NCBI GenBank assembly: GCA_030424715.1
Contig: JAUHWH010000001.1
Span: 496,001-560,000, forward strand
Length of the DNA stretch: 64,000 bases
Direction: 5' to 3'
Source: Bdellovibrionia bacterium
GTDB lineage: Bacteria; Bdellovibrionota; Bdellovibrionia; Bdellovibrionales; JAGQZY01
Each line of letters opens with the position of its first letter. The first letter of the stretch is position 1. This document shows, piece by piece, positions 26,938 to 36,100 of the stretch. The notes below the pieces were generated by a model, which was not told the DNA's origin, did no database searches, and saw only the letters and a program-made list of their open reading frames with translations. The position numbers and the translations under genes are program-made.

Positions 26938-27909
26938 CTATGAAGCTCGGCCCGCCTTAACCACTAGTCTTTCATAATTCTTTTTAAAAACCAGAAACTT
27001 AACGGCTCCCACGGCTTCTCCCACGCCGTAAAATAAGAGACTCAATGCCAAAAAGCGACACCGGGGAATAACCAAGCACAGCGCCGTCAGCAGGCTAAAC
27101 AGCCCTGGCCAGCCGATGACGATCCCGACACAACAAATGCAAAAAAATAGCGGCAAAAATTTTACACTGGGCACCCCTCCTCTATTCATCAGAAAAACAT
27201 AGGACTGTGCTCGACCGTATCCCATCATTTTCTGATACCAGTTGAAAGAGTGCCGAGGCAGCCTGTGTCTGACAGAAAAAGACGGATCGTAAATCACCTT
27301 TCCCCGTTTTCGCAACCGTACGCATAGGTCCAGGTCCTCCCCAACTCGATCATAGAATGGGTGAAATCCACCAACGGCAAGAGCCAACGAACGGTTCAAA
27401 ATCATATTGTTCGTGGGTACATGAACAACCTCCGATTTCCGTTCAGACTTGGAGCCCATCGGAAAACGGTTCGCGAGATCTCTAGCAAAAATGGACCAGT
27501 CCGAAGACCCATAGTAATCAGAGCGACCGCCAATAGCGGCGATATTGTCTAAGCGACAACTCAGCGCCCTCTCAACCCCTTGAGCCCACCCTCGCTTTAA
27601 TGTTGTGTCGGCATCCACAAACACGATCCAAGGCGTTTTCGACAGTGCAAGGGCCTGTTGCCTCGCCAACCCCATGTGGTTTTGGTTCCGACGGACCAAT
27701 TGAACCTTTGTGGACTTTTGACTTTTGCTCCAAGTTCTCACGAGATCAGGAGATCCGTCGGTCGACTCGTTATCAATAAAGAGAATGTTCCAGATCAATC
27801 CACCATTGTCGCGAAGCTCTGATTCGAAAGAATAAAGAAGGTCCTTAAGATTGGCCTGCTCGTTATGGAAGACCACCACCACGGTGGCAAGAGCCGACGA
27901 CTTCGACAC
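26938..27909 (-). CDS. Family 2 glycosyltransferase with C-terminal transmembrane region
   Basis: 323 residues. GT2 signatures: ATVVVVFHNEQANL, ILFIDNESTDGS, IVFVDADTTL (DxD) and FYDRVGEDLDLCVRLRKRG. The last 90 residues carry two or three hydrophobic segments. The GTG start overlaps the dnaB stop (TAGTG) with AGGA upstream, so it must be co-translated with dnaB in part. The acceptor is unknown. The 102-base gap to the next glycosyltransferase shows nothing. Confidence 0.87.
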   Translation of the reverse strand: MSKSSALATVVVVFHNEQANLKDLLYSFESELRDNGGLIWNILFIDNESTDGSPDLVRTWSKSQKSTKVQLVRRNQNHMGLARQQALALSKTPWIVFVDADTTLKRGWAQGVERALSCRLDNIAAIGGRSDYYGSSDWSIFARDLANRFPMGSKSERKSEVVHVPTNNMILNRSLALAVGGFHPFYDRVGEDLDLCVRLRKRGKVIYDPSFSVRHRLPRHSFNWYQKMMGYGRAQSYVFLMNRGGVPSVKFLPLFFCICCVGIVIGWPGLFSLLTALCLVIPRCRFLALSLLFYGVGEAVGAVKFLVFKKNYERLVVKAGRAS

Positions 27910-29330
27910 TAACGTCCTGCTTGCGGCGCAAAGTTTCTAGGCTTGCCTCCACCGTGAATCGGCGTGGGGGGCGGGGGCGTGGGGCCCTGAGGTGTTGCGT
28001 TGTCCTGCCACGGCGTGAAGCGACCGTACTGGGCTTCCCACCGGAGCTTTAATTCACCCACCGGTCCGTTTCTGTGTTTACGAATCAACAGATCCGCTTG
28101 TCCTTTGATTTCTGGGTTATCAGGTTCGTAATACTCTTCGCGATAAAGCATCATAATCAAATCCGCGTCTTGCTCAATAGAACCAGATTCTCGAAGATCC
28201 GAAAGGACTGGCTTCCTCGAGTCGCCTGTTCGCCCCTCAACGCCTCGGTTCAGCTGGGCGAGAGCTATGACCGGCACTTCCAGTTCTTTGGCTATGGCTT
28301 TCAAGCTCCTTGAGATCTCAGCAACCTCGCGCTCTCGGCTCTCAATACGAGTTCGTAGTTTCATGATCTGAAGATAATCCACAAGAATCATGTCTAACCC
28401 GTGCTGTTGTTTGAGACGTCGTGCTTTTGAACGAATTTCTTGGGGGGAAATACCACTGGTATCATCAATATAAAGATTAGCTTCGCCGAGCTTTGAAGCT
28501 TTATCGATCAGCCGAGGCCAATCATTGTCTTTAATCCGTCCCACACGAAGATCTGACATATTAACCCGAGCTTCCGTGGCCAGCATCCTCATCATCAACT
28601 GCTCTTTCCCCATCTCCACTGAGAAAAAAGCCACGTGTTTTTTGTTGTGCAGAGCCGCATTCAAAGCCACGTTCAAGCTAAAAGCTGTTTTCCCCATAGA
28701 CGGTCGCGCAGCAATAATGACCATATCTCCAGATTGAAAACCAGCCGTGATTTTATCCAAGTGCCCAAAACCAGAGGCGACACCGGTGATGTCTTCTTTT
28801 TTCTGCGACAGCTCTGTAAGCTTATCAATACTGACTTTAATGAGCTCAGCAGCTCCCACAAGTCCGCCAGACACCTCTCGTTTTTGTCCGATACCAAAAA
28901 TTTTACCCTCGGCTTCGTCGATAAAAGCATCCACGTTTTCATAGTCTTGATCAAAAGCACGCCCGATAATTTCGGTACACGAGCTAATCATTTCGCGGGT
29001 TAATGATTTTTCTTTTACAATCTTGGCGTACTGTTGAATATTTATCGCCGTCGGCCCGGCATTCATAATTTCAGCGAGAACGGCGGCTCCGCCCAGTTGT
29101 TCCAACTCTTTCCGGGACGTCAATTCATTGGAAACAGTTACGATGTCTATCGGCTCTCTACGATTGTGAAGGTCGAGCATGACTTGATAGAGCTTCTGGT
29201 GGGTGAGTTTATAAAAATCCCCCGGCAGCAGTATGTCAGATACGATTTCAAAGGCTTCCGGCTCGACCATGAGGCCACCAAGAATCGATTTCTCGGCGTC
29301 GGTGTTGCTCGGCGGCTTTCTCATGTCCAT
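27909..29330 (-). CDS. dnaB: Replicative DNA helicase DnaB
   Basis: 473 residues. N-terminal DnaB domain (PSNTDAEKSILGGLM start), linker, then the RecA-like helicase domain with Walker A ARPSMGKTA (208-216), DLRESGSIEQDAD and RKHRNGPVGEL. It is the hexameric 5'-3' helicase at the replication fork. The C-terminus ends in a proline-rich tail. Directly downstream and overlapping is a glycosyltransferase. A GGGGGA stretch lies upstream of the ATG. Confidence 0.97.
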   Translation of the reverse strand: MDMRKPPSNTDAEKSILGGLMVEPEAFEIVSDILLPGDFYKLTHQKLYQVMLDLHNRREPIDIVTVSNELTSRKELEQLGGAAVLAEIMNAGPTAINIQQYAKIVKEKSLTREMISSCTEIIGRAFDQDYENVDAFIDEAEGKIFGIGQKREVSGGLVGAAELIKVSIDKLTELSQKKEDITGVASGFGHLDKITAGFQSGDMVIIAARPSMGKTAFSLNVALNAALHNKKHVAFFSVEMGKEQLMMRMLATEARVNMSDLRVGRIKDNDWPRLIDKASKLGEANLYIDDTSGISPQEIRSKARRLKQQHGLDMILVDYLQIMKLRTRIESREREVAEISRSLKAIAKELEVPVIALAQLNRGVEGRTGDSRKPVLSDLRESGSIEQDADLIMMLYREEYYEPDNPEIKGQADLLIRKHRNGPVGELKLRWEAQYGRFTPWQDNATPQGPTPPPPTPIHGGGKPRNFAPQAGR

Positions 29331-29419
29331 AGAAATCCCCCAAATGACTCGAATATTAAAAGTTAAAACGAGCCTTTTCGAGAAGAGATTCTAAGGATGT
29401 GCTCGCTGATGCCTTTGTG

Positions 29420-29719
29420 CTAGTGGTGCTTCTTAATTTCGATTTTGTAAGTATCGATTTTCTTTTTCAAGGTATTTCTGTTGATACCGAGCATCTTAGC
29501 GGCTTTTACTTGATTTCCGTTGTATTGACGCAGCGATAACTCAATAAGGGGTTTTTCAACCTGTTCGATGATTATTTTGTGCAGGCCATTCAATTCAACG
29601 TCAGCTTGTTTCTGCTGTTCAAACAACAAGGAGAGCTTACTTTTAACTAAGTGCTCCAAACTCGTTGATTGTAAGTTCGTAACGTACAGATGATCTCTTT
29701 GAGTCTCAAAATTTTCCAT
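29420..29719 (-). CDS. Fis-family DNA-binding protein
   Basis: 99 residues, the size of enterobacterial Fis (98). The C-terminal 40 contain the Fis helix-turn-helix: a QVEKPLIELSLRQYNGNQVK helix-loop with AAKMLGINRNTLKKKI. The region before it matches Fis dimer-helix placement. Fis-type proteins bend DNA at promoters, recombination sites and origins. ATG with GGGAGTG upstream chosen; a longer in-frame extension looks like non-coding leader with a hydrophobic stretch. It is divergent from ftsK over about 226 bases with no other gene. Confidence 0.86.
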   Translation of the reverse strand: MENFETQRDHLYVTNLQSTSLEHLVKSKLSLLFEQQKQADVELNGLHKIIIEQVEKPLIELSLRQYNGNQVKAAKMLGINRNTLKKKIDTYKIEIKKHH

Positions 29720-29945
29720 GTCACTCCCAATATTTACAAGCGGAAGGAATAGATATGCCGGTAAAAACAGAAATGCAAACGATGTTCTCCGCAACATAAA
29801 AAAAAAAGAGCTTGCCAAAAAGAAACTGATTTCGGAATCCCGTCATTAGACGAGCGACCGAGAGACGCTAGACCCCCACTGGGTCCAAGGTCGAGAGCGG
29901 GCCTTAATCACTGCAATTTACCTCAAAAAAACGTAAACTTTAGTT

Positions 29946-32273
29946 ATGGTTTTACATCGTTTCAAAGATCTACGCACCGACATCGTTTCTGTCATCTGGC
30001 TGTCACTCAGTCTTTTCTTGGCACTTTCACTTTACAGCTACAATCCACGCGACCCCTCATGGAATTCGCTCGGTCAATCGGCCCACCCAGCCAATTGGTG
30101 CGGGTACTTCGGAAGCTTCTCGGCCGACTTTCTGTATCAATTTTTTGGAATCAGCTCGTGGGTGTTTGTGGTTTTTCTATTTTATATGGGCTATCGCGTT
30201 TTAAGGTCGGAAGCCCGTGGTCAAAAAACTAAAAAGCAGTTGTGGCTGGTCCTTCTCCTCATAAGTTCGGCGTCCTTTTTTGAAATTTATTTCAGTCATC
30301 TCAAGTTTTATCAAAACCATGTGAGTGTTGGGGGCACAATTGGCGCCTTTCTTTCGATGAGCCTGACAAAAGTTCTCAACCAATACGGCGCCACCCTCTT
30401 TCTAGGGACCTTTCTGGTCATCGGATTGATCTCGGTCACCGACTGGACTCTGCAGGGCGGGCTCAATGGAACTTTGAAATGGCTCCACATTTTATCCAGA
30501 AAACTACTTGCTGGATTTTTCTCCCTAACGTCTCAGCTCAGAGGACTTCGGTTACCAAAACCACAGAATCCTATAAAATCATTTAAGCCGACAAAAATCC
30601 CCACCATCTTTAACAATGACCCTGCACCATTCAGTGCTGAAAAAGAAGAACCCAAAGAATTTGTCTACGAAGAAGAGGTCGCCACTGAACCGGTGACCAG
30701 CAAAGCTCCAAAAAGACGAAAAGTTCAACTCAAACACCACGTGGAACGAAAAATTGCCAATTGGAAACTACCAGAAATTAAAATGTTAGAAGACCCTCCG
30801 GCATCTCGCTACCGCGTGGATCAAGCCGAGGTTCAAAACAAGTCAAACATCCTCGTCGACAAACTTTCGCAGTTTTCAGTGAAGGGAGAGGTGAAAGGCG
30901 CCAAACCAGGGCCGGCGGTCACCATGTTTGAATTCAAGCCCAACGCAGACGTAAAGATCAGTAAAATTACTGAACTGGCTGACGATCTGTCGTTGGCCCT
31001 AAGCAGTGAATCGGTACGTATTATTGCCCCCATCCCTGGGCGTGATGTTGTTGGTATTGAAACCTCGAACTCCAAAAGGGAAACTGTTTATCTCAAAGAC
31101 ATCATTGCCAACGACCAGTTTTGGTCTGAAGAGGTCAAACTACCCATGGCTCTGGGGCGAGAAGCCAACGGCACCCCGAAAGTGGTGGACCTGCGGCGCA
31201 TGCCCCACCTGTTGGTCGCAGGCACTACCGGATCGGGGAAATCAGTTTTTGTCGTATGTGCTTTAACAGCTTTACTTTTCCGTCACTCGCCAAAAACTTT
31301 GAGACTGATTCTTATTGACCCGAAACAGGTGGATCTTTCAACTTTTAATGACATCCCCCACCTTTTGATGCCGACGATCTGCGAACCCAAGAAAGCTGTC
31401 GGCTCTTTAAAATGGGCCGTCAAAGAAATGGAGAAACGCTACCGCTCAATGTCGAAGTTCGGCTCAAGGGGACTTGAGGCTTTTAATGACAAAGTCGGAG
31501 AATTCGACAAAGACAAAGTGGATCAACACGAGGCTTTCAATACCGAGCTAGAGGCTCAGAACCGCCATAACGAAACTTACTATTTCGAACCACAACCTTA
31601 TATTGTTATAGTTGTTGAAGAGTTTGGTGACCTTATGAGCGTCGACAAAGCCAATGTGGAGCAACTCGTTGTACGACTCGCACAAATGGCCCGAGCCAGT
31701 GGTATCCACCTGATTTTGGCCATGCAGTCGCCGCGAAAAGACGTGGTCACTGGACTTATTAAAACAAATATTCCGGGGCGCATCAGCTTCAAAGTGGCGA
31801 GTAAAATGGATTCTCGCATTATCTTAGACGAAGCCGGAGCCGAGCGGCTTTTGGCTCGAGGCGATATGCTCTTTCTAGCACCGGGCGTTGCTAAGCCAAC
31901 CCGGCATCACGGCCCTTGGGTCACGGAAGATGAAATCAGTTCGGTGATGTCCTATTGGTCAAATCAAGGCGAACCCGACTACAACGAAACCGCCATGAAA
32001 ATGAGTACCAGTGCTTCATCATCATCGTCCGGAGGCGACGCCTTCGGCGACGACGGCGACGACGAGTATGATGATCGCTACGATGAAATTCTTTCATGGG
32101 CCTCTTCAATGAAAGAGGTGAGCGCATCTCTCATCCAAAGGAAGTTTCGCCTTGGGTATCCGCGCGCGGCACGCTTGATTGAAACCCTTGAGCGCGAGGG
32201 TGTCGTCGGCCCAGCGAATGGTTCGAAACCGAGACAGGTCTTAGTCGCCTCTTATCAAGAGCCCGCTCAGTAA
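29946..32273 (+). CDS. ftsK: DNA translocase FtsK
   Basis: 775 residues. Four N-terminal membrane segments (about 14-30, 70-84, 99-115, 150-167) anchor it at the septum. A short linker (about 200-290) is followed by the motor with Walker A AGTTGSGKS (425-433) and IDPKQVDLSTFNDIPHL. The gamma winged-helix domain at the end (YDEILSWASSMKEVSASLIQ to the C-terminus) reads orienting sequences. Before gamma is a low-complexity serine/glycine/aspartate stretch (SASSSSSGG and DGDDEYDD). It pumps chromosome termini during division. The linker is short compared with E. coli FtsK. Confidence 0.96.
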   Translation: MVLHRFKDLRTDIVSVIWLSLSLFLALSLYSYNPRDPSWNSLGQSAHPANWCGYFGSFSADFLYQFFGISSWVFVVFLFYMGYRVLRSEARGQKTKKQLWLVLLLISSASFFEIYFSHLKFYQNHVSVGGTIGAFLSMSLTKVLNQYGATLFLGTFLVIGLISVTDWTLQGGLNGTLKWLHILSRKLLAGFFSLTSQLRGLRLPKPQNPIKSFKPTKIPTIFNNDPAPFSAEKEEPKEFVYEEEVATEPVTSKAPKRRKVQLKHHVERKIANWKLPEIKMLEDPPASRYRVDQAEVQNKSNILVDKLSQFSVKGEVKGAKPGPAVTMFEFKPNADVKISKITELADDLSLALSSESVRIIAPIPGRDVVGIETSNSKRETVYLKDIIANDQFWSEEVKLPMALGREANGTPKVVDLRRMPHLLVAGTTGSGKSVFVVCALTALLFRHSPKTLRLILIDPKQVDLSTFNDIPHLLMPTICEPKKAVGSLKWAVKEMEKRYRSMSKFGSRGLEAFNDKVGEFDKDKVDQHEAFNTELEAQNRHNETYYFEPQPYIVIVVEEFGDLMSVDKANVEQLVVRLAQMARASGIHLILAMQSPRKDVVTGLIKTNIPGRISFKVASKMDSRIILDEAGAERLLARGDMLFLAPGVAKPTRHHGPWVTEDEISSVMSYWSNQGEPDYNETAMKMSTSASSSSSGGDAFGDDGDDEYDDRYDEILSWASSMKEVSASLIQRKFRLGYPRAARLIETLEREGVVGPANGSKPRQVLVASYQEPAQ

Positions 32274-32321
32274 GCCACGTTCGGGGTTGCCGTTGGTGAC
32301 CTTCTAAGGTAAATTGCTCCC

Positions 32322-32501
32322 ATGCTGGTTCGGGTGATTATTCTATTATTTTCAAGTGTCTTTCTTTCTTTTTGTGGAGTGAAAGGCAAACCCTTGCCGC
32401 CCGAAGTTCCGCGCGAGATTGGCATTGGACAACCCCAATATAAAGGCGTCGACCAAGAACTCAAAGAGGCTAAGAAAAAGAAGTCAAAGGAACGACAGTG
32501 A
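32322..32501 (+). CDS. Short LptM-like lipoprotein
   Basis: 59 residues, too short for ordinary gene finders. MLVRVIILLFSSVFLSFCGVK is a lipoprotein signal with the cysteine at residue 18, then KGKPLPPEVPREIGIG and a lysine-rich tail. In E. coli the LptM (YifL) lipoprotein has a similar CG-x-KG-PLxxP start and also lies directly upstream of dapF. LptM helps LptD assembly in the outer membrane. Here the stop codon overlaps the dapF start (GTGA). The family match is good, but short lipoproteins converge easily. Confidence 0.68.
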   Translation: MLVRVIILLFSSVFLSFCGVKGKPLPPEVPREIGIGQPQYKGVDQELKEAKKKKSKERQ

Positions 32502-33298
32502 AACTTCCCTTCCATAAAATGGTAGGTGCTGGAAACGACTTTGTGTTTGTCCGCGAGGAACACATTCCAGAAACTGCCGACCCGGCCAAATTGACTGCCT
32601 TCTTGTGTGGGCGACAAGAAGGCATCGGCGCTGATGGCCTCGCCGTCTTTGGCGTCGTTGACCTCGAACAGCGGCGATTTCGCTGGGACTTTTACAACAG
32701 TGACGGGTCTTCGGCCGAAATGTGCGGCAACGCCGCTCGCTGCGCGGTGGTTTATCTTGCCGAAGTTTTTGACATTACCGATTGCACTGTCGAGACCCAG
32801 GCAGGACCCGTCTCCGGAAAAATTATCGACGGCGGGGCCTCGGTCTCTTGGGAGCTTCGGTCAAATCAAATGAAAAGCTGCACTGTCGACCTTGAAAACT
32901 TTAAGTCTTTCCAAGGATATTTCATGGATACCGGTGTTCCCCACTTTGTAATTTTTAACACATCGGTAGAGGCCACTGAACAAGATTGTCTAGAAATACA
33001 AAAGCACCCTCAGTTCGGTGCCGCCCAAACGAACGTGACTTTTCTCGAAACTGTCGATGGAAAAAATCAAACCAAAACTTTTGAACGGGGCGTCCGAACA
33101 TTCACTTTGGCTTGCGGGACGGGCGTCATTGCCAGTGCTCTTGTTTTGGAAAACGAAGAGCCGCAAGATCTCTACCAGCTGGTCGCCCCAGGCGGAAAAC
33201 TGCAAGTCATTATAAAACAAAAATCGGTCACCCTGATTGGACCTGCCCGAAGCACTTTTGCTGGAACCTTTATTTTGAAGGAAGGAAACTATGTTTAA
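32498..33298 (+). CDS. dapF: Diaminopimelate epimerase
   Basis: 266 residues. The catalytic cysteines are at 76 (EMCGNAARC) and 206 (TLACGTG), acting as the two-base pair that interconverts LL- and meso-diaminopimelate. The opening MKLPFHKMVGAGNDFVF is typical. Start GTG overlaps the lipoprotein stop. It is first of the dapF-dapA-dapB run that supplies lysine and peptidoglycan precursor. Confidence 0.96.
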   Translation: MKLPFHKMVGAGNDFVFVREEHIPETADPAKLTAFLCGRQEGIGADGLAVFGVVDLEQRRFRWDFYNSDGSSAEMCGNAARCAVVYLAEVFDITDCTVETQAGPVSGKIIDGGASVSWELRSNQMKSCTVDLENFKSFQGYFMDTGVPHFVIFNTSVEATEQDCLEIQKHPQFGAAQTNVTFLETVDGKNQTKTFERGVRTFTLACGTGVIASALVLENEEPQDLYQLVAPGGKLQVIIKQKSVTLIGPARSTFAGTFILKEGNYV

Positions 33299-34166
33299 AG
33301 GCGTTTTCACAGCCCTCATCACACCTTTTATGAATGGCGACATTGACTGGGAGTCACTGGCTCAACTGATTGACCTGCAACTCAAGGGCAACATCCAGGG
33401 TTTGGTTGTCTGCGGCACCACCGGAGAAAGCGCGACCCTCACTGAAGAGGAGCAATTTAAGATCTTGGATTTCGTCTGTGACCGGGTTGCTAATAAAATT
33501 CCGATACTTTTCGGCTCCGGCACCAACAACACCTCGAAAACCATTGAACTCAGCAAAAAAGCTTGTGAACGGGATATCGCTGGTGTCTTGGTCGTCGTCC
33601 CATACTATAACAAACCCACTCAACAAGGTTTAATTGCCCATTTCTCAGCAGTGGCCGACAACGTGAATAAACCCGTCGTCCTGTACAACGTACCCGGTCG
33701 CACCGTTACGTCGCTGGCACCAGAATCGGTGGTCACCCTAGCTCAACACCCCAACATCGTGGGGATCAAAGAGGCTGATGCCGATCTCAATAACTTTTCG
33801 AAATACAAACATCGCATACCAGACGACTTTTCGTTACTCAGTGGCGACGATGAAAGCTGCATCAACTTTTGTTTGTTGGGTGGTCACGGAGTGATTAGTG
33901 TCTGCTCCCATGTCGCACCCCAAAAAATGGTGGAATGGGTGACCCGAGCTCTTGAAAAAGAAGAGAGCGTGCGAGATGAGTTTCGACAACAGCAACGGTG
34001 GATATCGAGTCTTTATATCTCCTCAAACCCTGTTCCTGTAAAATATGCTCTCTCTAAAAGAAGCATTATCGGCGGCGATGAAGTTAGGCTGCCTTTGGTC
34101 ACAATGGACGATACTTTGAAGGCCCAACAAGATCTGGCTTTTCAAGATTTTAAGGAGCTCTCTTGA
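33291..34166 (+). CDS. dapA: 4-hydroxy-tetrahydrodipicolinate synthase
   Basis: 291 residues, a class I aldolase barrel. GTTGESATLTEEE, the YNVPGRT loop (catalytic Tyr) and IVGIKEADADL carrying the Schiff-base lysine. It condenses pyruvate and aspartate semialdehyde. It overlaps dapF by 8 bases with AAGGAAACT before the ATG. Standard length, nothing missing. Confidence 0.96.
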   Translation: MFKGVFTALITPFMNGDIDWESLAQLIDLQLKGNIQGLVVCGTTGESATLTEEEQFKILDFVCDRVANKIPILFGSGTNNTSKTIELSKKACERDIAGVLVVVPYYNKPTQQGLIAHFSAVADNVNKPVVLYNVPGRTVTSLAPESVVTLAQHPNIVGIKEADADLNNFSKYKHRIPDDFSLLSGDDESCINFCLLGGHGVISVCSHVAPQKMVEWVTRALEKEESVRDEFRQQQRWISSLYISSNPVPVKYALSKRSIIGGDEVRLPLVTMDDTLKAQQDLAFQDFKELS

Positions 34167-34840
34167 ATCCCGCCGTTTTTGTTTTTGGTGAAAGCGGTCG
34201 CATGGGTCAAGAGGTCAAAAAGATCGTGGAAGGCTCTTCCCACCTGGATTATGTGGGCGGTTTCAGCGCCGATAAAACCGACCTCAAGCCAAGTCGTTCG
34301 CCAGATATCATCATTGATTTTTCTTTACCGGCGACCCTTTCTAAGCTCTGCACTTTTGCCGAGCAAGAATCCGCCTGCGTGCTTTCTGGCACCACCGGAT
34401 TCCAAGACTCTGATTTCCAAAAGTTAAAGGACCTTGGTCAAAGGGTCCCCACCTTTTGGTCGGCCAACATGAGCTTTGGGGTCTACCTAATGTGTCAATT
34501 GACCGAAACCCTGGCCCGCTATGATCGCTTTTACCAATTTCAGGTCGAAGAAACCCACCATATCCATAAGGTGGATAAACCCAGCGGGACAGCGATCATC
34601 GTGGAAAATGCGGCGAAACAGTCAACAGACACCCTAAGACCCACAATTTCTCACAGAGAAGGTGAAGTGTTTGGGATCCACCGGTTTATCGCTTCATCGG
34701 TCAACGAGCAGCTTGAAATTCGGCACGAGGCCCACAACAGAGCTTTGTTTGCTCAGGGCGCTGTTGATATCTCTCAGTGGCTTTTCAAAAAAGACCCTGG
34801 TTTCTATGGGATGGACGATTTTTTCAAGACCTTCGAATAG
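34163..34840 (+). CDS. dapB: 4-hydroxy-tetrahydrodipicolinate reductase
   Basis: 225 residues, shorter than the usual 240-270. FVFGESGRMGQEVKK is the NAD(P)-binding loop, with Glu-Ser in place of the usual Gly-Ala-x-Gly pattern; EETHHIHKVDKPSGTA holds the catalytic His and Lys. It reduces the DapA product with NAD(P)H. The start is TTG, sharing TTGA with the dapA stop and preceded by AAGGAG. Cofactor preference cannot be told. Confidence 0.93.
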   Translation: MNPAVFVFGESGRMGQEVKKIVEGSSHLDYVGGFSADKTDLKPSRSPDIIIDFSLPATLSKLCTFAEQESACVLSGTTGFQDSDFQKLKDLGQRVPTFWSANMSFGVYLMCQLTETLARYDRFYQFQVEETHHIHKVDKPSGTAIIVENAAKQSTDTLRPTISHREGEVFGIHRFIASSVNEQLEIRHEAHNRALFAQGAVDISQWLFKKDPGFYGMDDFFKTFE

Positions 34841-34953
34841 GGGATGTCGACCCCCGTATTTTCTCCCTGATATGCGTTTCTGAATATGAATTTAGTTGAA
34901 CAACCCCCACCACCTGTGGAATACAGAGGCCACACAAATATTAAGGAGAAACC

Positions 34954-35595
34954 ATGAAGTTTTTTATCGACTCTGCGGATATCGAAGAAATCAAACAAGC
35001 CAACAAAAGAGGTTGGGTTGACGGCGTAACAACCAATCCCTCATTGGTCGCTAAAACAGGTCGCTCTAACAAAGATGTCATCACCGATATTTGTGCCGAG
35101 GTGAATGGTCCAATCAGTGCCGAGGTCATCAGCCTTGATTCCGAAGGTATGTACAAAGAAGGGCTAGAACTTGCGAAAATCCACGACAATGTTGTAGTAA
35201 AGATTCCCATGTGCGAAGAGGGCCTTATCGCTGTGCGTCGCTTAAAGGCTGACAATATCCCCACCAATGTGACTTTGGTCTTTTCTCCCCTTCAAGCTTT
35301 AATGGTCGCCAAGGCTGGAGCCGTTATGGTTTCTCCCTTCGTTGGTCGCCTTGATGATATCTCCACTCCAGGAATGGAGCTTATCTCTCAGATCCAAACG
35401 ATCTTTCAAAACTACCAACTACAAACAGAAATCTTAGTGGCCAGCATCCGCCACCCAGTCCACATTCTTGATTCTGCACTTATTGGCGCAGACATTGTGA
35501 CCGTTCCGTACAAAGTCATGCAAGGCCTGACTAAGCACCCTCTTACCGACAAAGGCATCGAGAAGTTCCTAGAGGACGCTAAGAACATTGGCTAG
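34954..35595 (+). CDS. Transaldolase / fructose-6-phosphate aldolase-like protein
   Basis: 213 residues, the small TalC/FSA class. [15 protein letters not shown] and [14 protein letters not shown] start the barrel, [12 protein letters not shown] carries the Schiff-base lysine, and the C-terminus has [15 protein letters not shown]. It may act in the non-oxidative pentose-phosphate route (transaldolase) or as an FSA; short transaldolases of this type are usually true transaldolases, but the choice is open. GGAG upstream of ATG. Confidence 0.9.
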   Translation: MKFFIDSADIEEIKQANKRGWVDGVTTNPSLVAKTGRSNKDVITDICAEVNGPISAEVISLDSEGMYKEGLELAKIHDNVVVKIPMCEEGLIAVRRLKADNIPTNVTLVFSPLQALMVAKAGAVMVSPFVGRLDDISTPGMELISQIQTIFQNYQLQTEILVASIRHPVHILDSALIGADIVTVPYKVMQGLTKHPLTDKGIEKFLEDAKNIG

Positions 35596-36046
35596 GCACT
35601 TTGCGTATCCAAGTTGGGTAGGCTGCCTACTCATGGTATTGGTTAACATAAGCTGTTCAACCATGACCCGTGGACTTCAAACTGAAGATATTAGGCGTTC
35701 ACTAAAGGACGTCCGTAAATCAATTTATTACGCGCTCAAAAGTGATGTGAAACGAAAAAGTGAAAATGGTCGAACCTACTTTTCGAAATACCATCGCCCA
35801 GGTGAAGACCTTAAGATCTCTGCTTACAAACATCCCGAACGCGCGCAAGTCGCCCTCACTATCCTTGGCGACAGGCGTCCCTATAACGTCCGCGTGGTCT
35901 ACCGAATTGAACGACTCAGTGGCGGTAAATACAAGTTCGATCGTTATGACAATGGCCTAGCGGCCAAGTACCTTAAGAAGGTAGAAGAGTACCTCGCCTC
36001 CCGTCCTGAAGAACGGGATATCATTGACGATTTTAGACCCTACTAA
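35588..36046 (+). CDS. Putative lipoprotein or exported protein, unknown function
   Basis: 152 residues. The N-terminus is a signal-like hydrophobic stretch ending in a cysteine ([10 protein letters not shown]), with an atypical lipobox (Asn at -3), so lipid attachment is uncertain. The mature part is rich in basic residues and alternating beta strands ([21 protein letters not shown]). No family recognised. The TTG start overlaps the preceding gene by 8 bases; no better start exists. Its link to the aldolase is only positional. Confidence 0.6.
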   Translation: MARHFAYPSWVGCLLMVLVNISCSTMTRGLQTEDIRRSLKDVRKSIYYALKSDVKRKSENGRTYFSKYHRPGEDLKISAYKHPERAQVALTILGDRRPYNVRVVYRIERLSGGKYKFDRYDNGLAAKYLKKVEEYLASRPEERDIIDDFRPY

Positions 36047-36100
36047 ATAGACTATTATATAAGGATATCAATTAGGGTCTCTAAACCATGGATGGGTTAA

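Noticed and set aside
34840-34854. GGGG/CCCC hairpin after dapB
   Set aside because: Four base pairs with a seven-base loop and only a short, broken T run; not distinguishable from chance.
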